Shown in pieces: positions 13,179 to 21,555 of a stretch of 33,573 bases of DNA (positions are counted from its first letter, which is position 1; every line of letters starts with the position of its first letter). The notes under the pieces are model-generated. The model was not told the DNA's origin, did not search any database, and saw only the letters and a list, made by a program, of their open reading frames with translations. The DNA is from an uncultured Pseudanabaenaceae cyanobacterium (GTDB lineage: Bacteria > Cyanobacteriota > Cyanobacteriia > PCC-9006 > JAAUQQ01). Made by a program: the position numbers and the translations under genes. The DNA is taken from positions 1 to 33,573 of the forward strand of contig CALLAT010000126.1 of assembly GCA_938002085.1 (NCBI GenBank). The letters run 5' to 3'.

Positions 13179-15878
13179 TTACTGACCACATGAAAGTCCA
13201 GTTTGTTCAGCGGTATCAAACTTTAGAGGAACAAAAGCAAGACCGTATTGGCGAGTTTCACAAGAGACAACGTGAAGCATTTCCTGGAGAGGATCTTGAC
13301 GATTGCCATTGCCAGCCTCAAATTGAATTTTCCCAGTGACACCGTCCACCTCAAAGCTTGGATTTGATAACTGTTTTTGCACCCTTTGGCGACTGGGATG
13401 CGACTGTAGCGCGATCGCCTGGGCGAGAACTAGCGTGGCATCATAGGCTGGAGCTGTACGGGTGCTAATCGTGCCCCCCCAGAGTTGTTCAGCGAGCTGG
13501 GGGAACTCAGGATCAGGGCTATTAAGATAATGCCAGGGGCTGGAAACAATCAATTTTTCAAAGGCCTGTAAGTCCCCGATCTTTAGCGTTTCTGGGCTAT
13601 AAACTCCCCAGGAAGCGGCAATCATATTTTTCCCTTGGTTTTCGCGAATGACTTCTACAGCATTGGCGAGGGAGTCAGTGACCTGACCATCGGGAATCAA
13701 TACGATCGCCCGGTTTGGATCTTTCTGAATCTCCGCAACGACTTGTTGGGCATCAAATTTGGGGTCCGCGAGGTTTAGCCCTTTAATGGCAAGATAGTCT
13801 TCCTTGTCGGGATGTCTTTGTTTAAACTGTTGCTTGAATTCACGCCATAGTGAAGCTGAGAAAGGGCTGGCTGGATTAAAGAGAACCGTGACGTTCTGCT
13901 TGCTTGGAGCGTTTAAGTGATTTAGTAAAAACCTTGCTTCTTCTCCGGTTGTGGGAACCGTTCTAAAAAAGAAAGGGCGAGCCATTTCGGTCAGTTCTTC
14001 GCTGGTCGAGCCCGGAGAGATTAGGGGGAATTGATAGCGATTATAAATATCTACGGTGGCAATGGTCATTTCACTGGCGTAATGGCCCACAACTCCCAAT
14101 AGGTCTTTTTGCTTGACCAAGGTTTGGGCGATGCTTTTGGCTTTTGCGACTTGGTTGGAATCATCGACAATGACGACCTTTAAGCCCTTACCAGGTTTGA
14201 GGGGAATGAAGGGTAGAGCGCCTCGCTTCATTAGGATGGGCTCAAGGGCAGCGTTGACTTCTGTTAAGCCCTGATTGACCTGGGTTTGGAGTTGAGCAAC
14301 ACCTCGCAGCAGCTCACGGGCGAGGTCGGAAGATTCAACGTTGCCGTCCCGGTCGCGAATTAGGGGGATGGCCACGGCAATGGTGTAGTAGTCCAACTGG
14401 TGAGCTTCGAGCAGGGTGTTGTTGAGGTAGATCAAGGTTTCTGGATCTTTTTTGTCATCCTCGCTCCAGGCTTTGGCGAACAGGGCGGCGGAAGTTTGAT
14501 ATTGCTGGGGCGTACGGATGCAATTTTGCCAGCGCTGCCGAATGCTGCTGTCCCAGAGGCTGAGCGATTCCCAGCGGGACATTTGGCAATCGGCGATCAG
14601 GGCAGCAGCTCGCAATTTGGGCCGAGAGGCTGCTTGAGTATCTAAGATTTCTTCACCGCGACTCTGGTTATCGCCTAGGGCTTGGGGGGCTGGGATGGTG
14701 TGGCGAAGACCGCCTAAGGCGAGAAGACCGGTGAGGGCTAATAGAGAGGGAAAAGCAATGCGTTTCAAGCTTGCTCCAATATTACTATTGGACTTTTCTT
14801 TCCTTGGCCAGACCAAGGGCGGGGCCAGGGGATGCTGGAAAATAATAGGGAGCCAGGTGGCATAGGGAAGCTTGTTCTGGATGGCTTCTAGGCTTTCTCG
14901 CGCATTCTTGACTGAGCGAGATAGGGGGATATCTTGGGAAAAGTTCTGAAGGAAAAACTCTAGAAATTTATGGGCCACTTCGTCGGGAACGGGTTCCCGC
15001 ATGATGATGGTTTGTGGAATTTGAAGTTTGATAAGAGACTTGGCGAGACCGAGTCCATCACAGCTATTAAAAATCGCTAGCTTTAGCCCGCGCTCAATGG
15101 AGCCCGTGAGCGTTTTTTGCAGTTCGTCAATGGTGAGACTTTCCGTATCATTGATGTAAATTCGACCCCGCTGGCTCTGCTGCTCACTACAGCTATGGCC
15201 TGCAAAAAAGAGAATATCCCAACCTTCTGGGTCAGCGAGCTGCTGGGCCAAGACTTGACGGCTGGGCTGTTCTAGAAAGCGGGAGCGGCTGTCAATGCCG
15301 GGGAGCTGTTGGAGCAGTTGGCGATCTACGGAAACGTTGATCTCTTGGCTATTGCCGAGAATGGCTAAGACTCGCAACCGCGATCGCGGTTGTGCCACAG
15401 GAGCCTTGCGGTATTCCAGCGGACTCAAGATAATTTCCACCGTCTCATGGCGTTGCCAAAAGTCCCAGAGATGCCAAGGCAACTGTTGCAGCTGGAGGTC
15501 ATTGGTTTGCAGCAACACTTGGCAGTTGGGGTGACGGCTCAACTCGCTGTTGAGCTGATCGTAGATCGCCCGAAATTCAGGCGAATCCGTTTTGAGCCAG
15601 TTGTTGAGTTGGGCGGTGAGTTGGGTGGCATGGCTCTTGCAGTCCGCCCGCGAAACGTTATAGATCGGTTCCAGTTCCAAGCGAGGCTTGCGATAGATTT
15701 CCTCTAGATTGCGATAGGCTTGCTGCCAATTTTGATAAAGCTGAGGCAGCTCAACTTGGGGGGCCAGGCGACCAACCAGGCGACCTTCGACGGCGGCCTG
15801 GGCCTCACCCCATTCCATGACGACCTGGAGTCCTTGGCTGATTTCTCCCGTGAAGCGTAGAATTGCGACTCGATTCAT
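13179..15878 (-). CDS. CHAT caspase-like protease fused to a LivK-type solute-binding sensor
   Basis: 899 residues from the ATG at 15878 (GGAG eight bases upstream; earlier TTG and ATG codons lack this). Residues 1-~170 form an N-terminal domain common to such cyanobacterial CHAT proteins. The CHAT protease domain (~180-370) has the expected His in LFFAGHS (~228) and Cys in FNSCDGLG (~273). A transmembrane helix follows (~392-408, FPSLLALTGLLALGGL). A TPR-like linker (ETLIYLNN) leads to a periplasmic-binding fold of the branched-chain amino-acid receptor family (~530-890), with GVVGHYASEMT and PLISPGSTS. So the binding domain is outside and the protease inside. The same sensor type is encoded at 26598. 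It ends the sigma–DUF1822–CHAT unit. Ligand and substrate are unknown. Confidence 0.9.
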   Translation of the reverse strand: MNRVAILRFTGEISQGLQVVMEWGEAQAAVEGRLVGRLAPQVELPQLYQNWQQAYRNLEEIYRKPRLELEPIYNVSRADCKSHATQLTAQLNNWLKTDSPEFRAIYDQLNSELSRHPNCQVLLQTNDLQLQQLPWHLWDFWQRHETVEIILSPLEYRKAPVAQPRSRLRVLAILGNSQEINVSVDRQLLQQLPGIDSRSRFLEQPSRQVLAQQLADPEGWDILFFAGHSCSEQQSQRGRIYINDTESLTIDELQKTLTGSIERGLKLAIFNSCDGLGLAKSLIKLQIPQTIIMREPVPDEVAHKFLEFFLQNFSQDIPLSRSVKNARESLEAIQNKLPYATWLPIIFQHPLAPPLVWPRKEKSNSNIGASLKRIAFPSLLALTGLLALGGLRHTIPAPQALGDNQSRGEEILDTQAASRPKLRAAALIADCQMSRWESLSLWDSSIRQRWQNCIRTPQQYQTSAALFAKAWSEDDKKDPETLIYLNNTLLEAHQLDYYTIAVAIPLIRDRDGNVESSDLARELLRGVAQLQTQVNQGLTEVNAALEPILMKRGALPFIPLKPGKGLKVVIVDDSNQVAKAKSIAQTLVKQKDLLGVVGHYASEMTIATVDIYNRYQFPLISPGSTSEELTEMARPFFFRTVPTTGEEARFLLNHLNAPSKQNVTVLFNPASPFSASLWREFKQQFKQRHPDKEDYLAIKGLNLADPKFDAQQVVAEIQKDPNRAIVLIPDGQVTDSLANAVEVIRENQGKNMIAASWGVYSPETLKIGDLQAFEKLIVSSPWHYLNSPDPEFPQLAEQLWGGTISTRTAPAYDATLVLAQAIALQSHPSRQRVQKQLSNPSFEVDGVTGKIQFEAGNGNRQDPLQEMLHVVSCETRQYGLAFVPLKFDTAEQTGLSCGQ

Positions 15879-15942
15879 TTCGAATGCTCCAGACATCAAC
15901 AACTGCTGTGCAAACCGTCTTTAAGTTTGCTCTAAACTTGTT

Positions 15943-16908
15943 CTAAATTTGGAAATGCTCCTGGATATAATGGTCTCTCAAATTGACTGCTAAGGAAAAC
16001 CGCTCCCCCGGTTTACCTAGAAAAGCTTGGAGGGAGAGAGCAGTCTCTTGGCCTGTGGCAGTCATGGTGAGGAAGGTTTTCTGCTGTTCATCAATGACAG
16101 ACAGGCTTAGTCCTGAAGGCAAGTTACCCTGGGGGGACAGTAATCGAGGCTCAATTCGTAGGCGATTATCTGATTTTCGCGTCAGTCTCAGGAGCAGGTC
16201 TAGGGTCGTCAGATCGTCATCGGAGCCTAAACATAGCGTTTTCTTGACGTTCTCTGTCACTGCACCTCGAAAGGCAAATCTTGGTGTAGCGGGACCTGCG
16301 GTGTTGAGGAGAGCGTTGTCCAGGTGGTTCTCTAGGGCCTGCCAGCCGGATGTAAAGTGATGCTTAAACCAAGTCTCTAATTGAATCCATGGAGAGGGAT
16401 TTGTGCTGCCTGGGAAGCCTAAACTGCTGAGGTAATGGGGAAACTCTGTCATGGGTTGCAGGGCTGAAACTAGTATTTCTCCTTGCTCTGCAGCCACTTC
16501 GCGTACAAAGCCCAATAGCTTCGCTTCGTTGAGAGAGGACTCTAGTTGTACAACCATATAGGCGATGCGATCGCCCCAGGCATCGGGGGATACTTCGATT
16601 CGTTGCTGATCTGGCAGCAAGGCACAGCATTCTAATCGCCCCAGGCTAGGGATAACGAGATCGGCCACTGGCGAGAGTTGCAAGAAGAGGGGATCGTGGC
16701 TATCACTGGCGGTCCAGTCAGGCTCCAAACCCAGACAATCCATGTAAAAGTCCACGGCATAAATCGCGAGGCTGTCGAGGTAGCGTTGCTTGCTCCGTTG
16801 GGGATTGGCCTGGGTTGCGCTATAGCTTTCTGCCCGTCGATGGGCTGCGGCAGGAAGGGGAATCGCAGGCTGAGAATCTAGCTGGGGATCTGGAATCATT
16901 GCATTCAT
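15943..16908 (-). CDS. DUF1822 family protein (left unit)
   Basis: 321 residues, soluble, no signal peptide or transmembrane helix. The layout matches cyanobacterial DUF1822 proteins: an N-terminal region with YAVDFYMDCLGLEPDW, a central part built around PDAWGDRIAYMVVQLE, a Trp-rich middle (WIQLETWFKHHFTSGWQALE) and a C-terminal beta-rich domain ending in the RFSLAVNLRDHYIQEHFQI region. The family has no assigned biochemical function. It lies 28 bp after the sigma-like gene and 64 bp before the CHAT gene on the same strand, so the three are probably one operon. The same gene order recurs at 28047-33122. I suggest it links sigma factor and protease, possibly as an anti-sigma or a protease substrate; this is inference. 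Confidence 0.85.
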   Translation of the reverse strand: MNAMIPDPQLDSQPAIPLPAAAHRRAESYSATQANPQRSKQRYLDSLAIYAVDFYMDCLGLEPDWTASDSHDPLFLQLSPVADLVIPSLGRLECCALLPDQQRIEVSPDAWGDRIAYMVVQLESSLNEAKLLGFVREVAAEQGEILVSALQPMTEFPHYLSSLGFPGSTNPSPWIQLETWFKHHFTSGWQALENHLDNALLNTAGPATPRFAFRGAVTENVKKTLCLGSDDDLTTLDLLLRLTRKSDNRLRIEPRLLSPQGNLPSGLSLSVIDEQQKTFLTMTATGQETALSLQAFLGKPGERFSLAVNLRDHYIQEHFQI

Positions 16909-16936
16909 GGTGACCGCTCCAAAGTTGTCGTTAGGA

Positions 16937-17596
16937 TTAATCCTGCAAGTGCTTATGGAAGTAAGGTTTTAATTTACGCAAACTTCGATTGAAAAAGCTG
17001 GAGAGGGTCGGAATGGCGATACCCGTTTGTTTCGCGAGGGTGGCCCAGGTTTGATCCTCAATATAGCGGGCGATCGCGAGTCGCTGAAATGTTACGTCGG
17101 GGTGACCTCGAACAAACAAGCGCTGTAATTGCTGCTCTGGATCTTCTTTGATTAGTTGCTTAAGCAGCTTTTGCCGAATCTCGTCTTGGTTTTCTTGGGG
17201 GGCAATTGCCCAGCCTCGCTCATCACCATGGTTAGGGACAAACTCTTTGCGGCGAAGATACTCCTTAACAGCTTCTTTGAACTTAAAGCCTAGGAGATTA
17301 TTGAACCAAGCCATGACCGGATGTTCAGGGCGATAGTTCTCGATATGTTGACAGATATAGAGACAGGTTTTTTGCAGGGCCTCCTGATGCAGTTCCTCAT
17401 ATTGCTGAGCCGACCAGCGGCCCCGTTGGGGACGACCAATGTGGCGTGAAGCTAAAATTTGAGTCACTAACTGGCTCACGGCCAGTTGACGCTCCGGGCT
17501 CATTGGGGGGTGCTGTTGCGCAGTCAGGGCCAATTGCTTGAGGCAATCGTCAAGGCGTGAGTCGGCTTTTGTGATTCCAAACCCTTTTAAGACCAT
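16937..17596 (-). CDS. Sigma-70-like factor (left unit)
   Basis: 220 residues from the ATG at 17596 (AAGG lies close before it). The frame is open to a GTG at 17713, but the extra 39 residues are Cys/aromatic-rich and do not look like the family. A sigma region 2-like helical part (EELHQEALQKTCLYICQHIE, then HPVMAWFNNLLGFKFKEAV) is followed by a region 4-like helix-turn-helix near the C-terminus (WATLAKQTGIAIPTLSSFFN). Such short, divergent sigma-like proteins head sigma–DUF1822–CHAT operons in cyanobacteria. It is divergent from the kinase cassette across an intergenic region with an inverted repeat (17743-17776). Target promoters are unknown. Confidence 0.8.
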   Translation of the reverse strand: MVLKGFGITKADSRLDDCLKQLALTAQQHPPMSPERQLAVSQLVTQILASRHIGRPQRGRWSAQQYEELHQEALQKTCLYICQHIENYRPEHPVMAWFNNLLGFKFKEAVKEYLRRKEFVPNHGDERGWAIAPQENQDEIRQKLLKQLIKEDPEQQLQRLFVRGHPDVTFQRLAIARYIEDQTWATLAKQTGIAIPTLSSFFNRSLRKLKPYFHKHLQD

Positions 17597-17742
17597 GTCC
17601 TTCTCGGTTAGGGAACAGAGGGAGCAGTTGTGATACGACATCTCCACATAGGTCTCTTGTGGGAAAGCCGAAGTTTTATACGCAAATGGGTGAGACTTGA
17701 TGTAAAACTTCACAAAGCTGCCAGGACTTGAGCTTGTTTTCT

Positions 17743-17776
17743 GCTGAGATTTGGAATTTGCATAAAAAATCTCAGC
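17743..17776. promoter_or_regulatory. Inverted repeat between the sigma unit and the kinase cassette
   Basis: GCTGAGATTT (17743-17752) and AAATCTCAGC (17767-17776) are perfect 10-bp inverted arms with a 14-bp A/T-rich spacer. A third half-site GCTGAGAT (17851-17858) sits directly against the ATG of the coiled-coil gene. This is well placed to be an operator controlling both divergent transcripts; an RNA hairpin is the alternative. Confidence 0.45.
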
Positions 17777-17858
17777 TTGGCCATAGGGGCTTTTGAAGGA
17801 GATGGCGGCGATTGCTCTCCCCTTCTAATTTCCCTTCGTTTCCAGGCAGCGCTGAGAT

Positions 17859-18896
17859 ATGCCCATTCAGTCGGACTCAACTTTGGAGCAGTTGCTAGCG
17901 CAATGGCAGGCTCGCATTGCGACGCTGAGTCAAGCCCTGCTGAAACTAGAAAACCTGCCGACCTACCGCGCAATTTCTGAGAAGAGCTTCCATGATTTGA
18001 CCGAGCAAGACTTGCTTCAGAGCAGTTATCAACTGTTTGAGCAGTTTGAACAACTCGTCCAAGTCGTGGAACAGGCCCAAGCCTTACATCAAGACAGTTT
18101 GGGCTTCTTGGGAAATCACCAACAGGCCACAGCTGCCCTAGAACTGCTTCAGGGGGAGTCTATCCAGCTTTCACCAATGGGGTTTGCTCCAGGCACCGTA
18201 GGCGATTCGGGACAATCTCTGGGAGACAGGTTTTCTTTGTCCACCACTCGCTTAAGCCAAAAACTCAATCCGGCTGCGCCCCAGCGGATGACGCCGGAAC
18301 AGTTGCTAACGCAATTTTCAACCCAATATCAACAACTGCTGGACGAGCTACAGCAGTGGAAGCAACGCCAGGTCCAGGTCGCTCGGGAGCGGACAACCGC
18401 GATCGCCCAAATCCAGTCTTTCTGTGAACAGTTGAACCAGCGTTATTCCGCTGCACAGGCGATCCAAACGGACTATCAGCAAAAGATTGCCCAAGGGGGG
18501 GCGAGGGGCAGCGGTCCTGAACTTCCAAGTGCAGTGCAGCTCCAAGCCATCACTCAGGCTGGAGAGCAGTTGCGTCAGCAGCTTTTATCTCCCACTTCTG
18601 AAAATAATCTTGCCACCTATCAAACCTGGCAAGCTGAGGCGCAGCAACTGCTGCAATGCCTCGCAGGGCTTGAGTCCCATTGCCAACAACAGCTCAGCCT
18701 GCGGCAGGAACTGCGGGGCAGGCTCGATGCCACGAAGGCTAAAGCTCTGGCCCTGGGACAGATCGAAACCTTGGACCTCAGCGAGCTGGCCCAGAGCGCT
18801 GAGCGATTGCTATACAGCCGTCCGACTCCCCTTGAAGAGAGTCAACAACTATTGCAGCAATACGAACGCACCCTCACTCAGTTACTTCAGCCCTAG
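17859..18896 (+). CDS. Coiled-coil protein, first gene of the kinase cassette
   Basis: 345 residues, very rich in Gln and Leu, almost wholly helical. Long heptad-like stretches (LEQLLAQWQARIATLSQALL, YQQLLDELQQWKQRQVQVAR, QQLLQQYERTLTQLLQP) are split by a Pro/Ser/Gly linker at ~105-140. There is no signal peptide, transmembrane helix or catalytic motif. No named family is recognised. It heads a plus-strand series, 88 bp before the PknG-like kinase gene, so a scaffold or adaptor role in that signalling complex is plausible. The region just before the ATG holds a half-site of the upstream inverted repeat instead of a strong Shine-Dalgarno, so its translation may be regulated. Confidence 0.75.
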   Translation: MPIQSDSTLEQLLAQWQARIATLSQALLKLENLPTYRAISEKSFHDLTEQDLLQSSYQLFEQFEQLVQVVEQAQALHQDSLGFLGNHQQATAALELLQGESIQLSPMGFAPGTVGDSGQSLGDRFSLSTTRLSQKLNPAAPQRMTPEQLLTQFSTQYQQLLDELQQWKQRQVQVARERTTAIAQIQSFCEQLNQRYSAAQAIQTDYQQKIAQGGARGSGPELPSAVQLQAITQAGEQLRQQLLSPTSENNLATYQTWQAEAQQLLQCLAGLESHCQQQLSLRQELRGRLDATKAKALALGQIETLDLSELAQSAERLLYSRPTPLEESQQLLQQYERTLTQLLQP

Positions 18897-18984
18897 CGAT
18901 CGCTAGGTCATTCCCACTTCGCCTCCCAGTCACTCCCACCTCAACCCCATCCTTGCCCCATCAGATTTAACCCAGGATTTTGAC

Positions 18985-21432
18985 ATGGCCCCAGCAACCT
19001 CCCCTAAACAATCCCTGTGCCAACAGCCTGACTGTGGCGGAACCCTCAGTGAGGGCTATTGCGATTGCTGTGGCATGGCCCAACGCAAAGGAGATCCATC
19101 AAATAGTGATGGCTTAAGCTCGCCAGGATTTTCTCAAACCGAGTTCTCCCCAGTGGGCCTTTCCCAGCGGCTCGGTCAATCTGGTGAGCCATCTTTAGGC
19201 TCAACGCCTAGCTCGTCCTTAGATTCCAGTCAGAGCAGTTTGTCCCAGGGCAGCCGATCGATGGGAGCTTCTCGCCGCAGCGATCGCACCGCTCTAGGCT
19301 TTGGCTTGATTTCCCTACCCGAGCCACCTTCGAAGCAGCCCGAAGCCCAGGTGCTTGCTGATCCGCAGGTGCCTGAAAACAAACGCTTTTGTGGTCATTG
19401 TGATGCCCGTGTCCGCCGCGAGCAGGGCTTTTGCAGTCGCTGTGGCTCGCGCTATTCCTTTATTCCCAGCCTGGAGCCAGGGGATTTGATCGGGGGGCAA
19501 TATGAAGTCAAAGGTGCGATCGCCTATGGGGGATTGGGCTGGATTTACTTGGCCTTCGATCAGCTGCTCTCGCGCTATGTGGTGCTGAAGGGATTACTCA
19601 ACAGCGAAGATTCTGCCAGTGCCGCTGTGGCCCTAGCAGAGCGGCAGTTTTTGGCAGCGGTCAAGCATCCCAATATCGTCAATATCTACAACTTTGTCAC
19701 CCATGACAGTGAAGGCTTTATCGTCATGGAATATGTGGCAGGGCAAACGATTCGAGACCTGCGCCGGGACCGGGGACCGCTTCCTGTGGCCGAGGCGATC
19801 GCCTACATTCACCGCATTCTCAAGGCCTTTACCTACCTTCATGAACAGGGGCTCGTCTACTGCGATTTCAAGCCCGACAACCTCATGTTGGAGGGAGGCG
19901 ATGTCAAGCTGATCGACTTGGGCGCTGTGCGGCGGCTGGATGATTCCACAGGAGATATCTATGGAGCCCTAGGCTACAGTGCGCCAGAAGCGGGAGAAGG
20001 CCCCACCGTTCAGTCCGATCTATTCACCATCGGACGAACTTTGGCCGTTCTCGTCGCCCAAATTCCGGACTTTAATACCACTCATCGGTTTATCCTGCCG
20101 GGACCCACGCAGCTCCCCCTGTTTCACAAATACCAATCGCTCTATCGTTTCCTCTGTCGCGCCACAGCCAAGCGACCTAGCCATCGTTTCCAATCTGCAA
20201 AGGAGATGGCAGAGCAACTCTTAGGAGTGATGCGTCAAGTGCTGGCCTTAGAAATGGGACAAAACCTGCCCTTTACCAGCCAGCATTTTGGAGCAGATCC
20301 GCTCTCCCTCACCCTATCCCCGGTCCAGTCTTTGCCCAGTTCTTCCGAGACCAAGCTCGCTGAGAGGCTGTTGGCGACCCGGCTGTTGGCGACCCAGCTG
20401 TTGGCGACCCGGCTGTCCGCTGCAAAATTGCCCCTTCCCCTTGTCGACTCTACCGATCCCGCCTATGAACTGGTTCTAAACGCTTTAGCCTTGCCAGATC
20501 CGGCCCAGCGCGAGGCTCAGGTTCAGTCACTCATCCAGCAGAATCCTGATTCTATGGCGGCTCAGCTCAGTTGGATTCAGCTCAGTCTGACGGCAGCGGG
20601 CGACCATGTTGCCTCGGTTAGTGAGTCTGCTGCCCCGGTTAGTGAATCATCTGTCCAGGCCCCAGGCCATGGCTCTCCAACCTCACAGCAGGATCCGTTG
20701 CAGATCATCAGCGACGCATTGCATGCAGTGAGTCGTTCTCAAACAAGAACTGCCACGCCACTCTCTACGGTTTGGAGATTAGCTTGGCTCTGGGGGCAAT
20801 TACGACTGATGCAGTTGCGGCCCGGCTCAGCCCAGCCCTACTTTGAGAAGGTGTATCAGCACTTGCCAGGTGAGTTGCCTCCCCAGTTGGCTCTAGCATT
20901 CACCCATGAGCAGCTCCAAGATTTTGCGATCGCTCAGGAATTTTACTACCGCGTCTGGCAAACCGACTCCAGCTACCTGTCCGCCGCCTTCGGCCTAGCG
21001 CGCTGCTGCGATGCCCAGGACAAAAAGGCCCAGGCTGTCCAGGTCCTCGCCCAAATTCCCCCCACAGCCCCCCTCTATCACCAGGCCCGCCTGTTGATGA
21101 TCCAACTGCTCCTGCGAGAGCCATCTTCTTCTGCAGAAGCAGTTTCTATGCCGATGGATTTGAAGCATGCGGCTCAACTGATTCCAGTCTTACCCAGTCT
21201 TCAACGCCATCACTGCGCCCAGCAACTGTTCTGCCAGGCCCTAAATCAACTGGCCACAGGCGGTCTGACGGCGAATCCCCAGGAACGCTTTTTAGACTAT
21301 CCCTTAAGCACAAAATCTCTGCGCAAGGGACTCGAACAATCCCTGCGCGACCAAGCCCAATCTGCATCGAAACCCGCCAAGGTCAAGCTTGTGGATCAGG
21401 CCAACCGATTTAGAAGTCGAACCTGGTTCTAA
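18985..21432 (+). CDS. PknG-type serine/threonine kinase (zinc ribbon–kinase–TPR)
   Basis: 815 residues. Two Cys clusters precede the kinase: residues 12-29, and CGHC/CSRCG at ~135-152 (a rubredoxin/zinc-ribbon pattern as in mycobacterial PknG). The kinase domain spans ~163-415: Gly-loop AYGGLGWIY, ATP-site Lys in YVVLKGL (~201), catalytic loop YCDFKPDN (~291-298) with Tyr-Cys where most kinases have His-Arg, and metal motif DLG (~311) instead of DFG. These departures are those of PknG, which has Y-N-D and DLG. The C-terminal half is helical and TPR-like (~600-790). A linker at ~460-480 is three near-identical RLLAT units made by 15-bp DNA repeats. No transmembrane helix. Expected substrate: the FHA protein encoded downstream, as PknG phosphorylates GarA (inference). 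Confidence 0.9.
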   Translation: MAPATSPKQSLCQQPDCGGTLSEGYCDCCGMAQRKGDPSNSDGLSSPGFSQTEFSPVGLSQRLGQSGEPSLGSTPSSSLDSSQSSLSQGSRSMGASRRSDRTALGFGLISLPEPPSKQPEAQVLADPQVPENKRFCGHCDARVRREQGFCSRCGSRYSFIPSLEPGDLIGGQYEVKGAIAYGGLGWIYLAFDQLLSRYVVLKGLLNSEDSASAAVALAERQFLAAVKHPNIVNIYNFVTHDSEGFIVMEYVAGQTIRDLRRDRGPLPVAEAIAYIHRILKAFTYLHEQGLVYCDFKPDNLMLEGGDVKLIDLGAVRRLDDSTGDIYGALGYSAPEAGEGPTVQSDLFTIGRTLAVLVAQIPDFNTTHRFILPGPTQLPLFHKYQSLYRFLCRATAKRPSHRFQSAKEMAEQLLGVMRQVLALEMGQNLPFTSQHFGADPLSLTLSPVQSLPSSSETKLAERLLATRLLATQLLATRLSAAKLPLPLVDSTDPAYELVLNALALPDPAQREAQVQSLIQQNPDSMAAQLSWIQLSLTAAGDHVASVSESAAPVSESSVQAPGHGSPTSQQDPLQIISDALHAVSRSQTRTATPLSTVWRLAWLWGQLRLMQLRPGSAQPYFEKVYQHLPGELPPQLALAFTHEQLQDFAIAQEFYYRVWQTDSSYLSAAFGLARCCDAQDKKAQAVQVLAQIPPTAPLYHQARLLMIQLLLREPSSSAEAVSMPMDLKHAAQLIPVLPSLQRHHCAQQLFCQALNQLATGGLTANPQERFLDYPLSTKSLRKGLEQSLRDQAQSASKPAKVKLVDQANRFRSRTWF
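20366..20410 (+). repeat. Three in-frame 15-bp tandem repeats in the kinase linker
   Basis: Three units of GGCTGTTGGCGACCC (the third begins with A) encode RLLAT, RLLAT, QLLAT. The repeat falls between kinase and TPR parts, and its in-frame unit can expand or contract without breaking the protein. Confidence 0.8.
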
Positions 21433-21499
21433 AGATTCCAAAGTCGTTTTGGCCTAAGCCCACCTAATCATTCTGTCAGTTGTGGTGATTAGCCGCCGT

Positions 21500-21555
21500 G
21501 CCCAGAGCTTTATCCCCAGAGTTTTATCCCCAGAGTTTTATCCCCAGAATTTTCC
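21500..21555 (+). repeat. Four 14-bp tandem repeats abutting the PP2C start codon
   Basis: Units of CCCCAGAGTTTTAT run from 21500 to 21555 (first and last slightly changed) and end exactly at the ATG at 21556. They occupy the whole ribosome-binding region and contain no purine-rich Shine-Dalgarno better than CAGAG. The copy number could alter leader length and translation. Confidence 0.8.

Noticed and set aside
17597..17713. N-terminal extension of the left sigma-like protein starting at GTG 17713
   Set aside because: No Shine-Dalgarno, and the composition (Cys, Tyr, Phe rich) is unlike the rest of the protein; the ATG at 17596 sits just before the conserved part.
17710..17973. 87-codon minus-strand frame between the sigma and coiled-coil genes
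   Set aside because: It overlaps the 5' part of the coiled-coil gene in antisense, has no family-like features and would cover the inverted repeat region; treated as a shadow.
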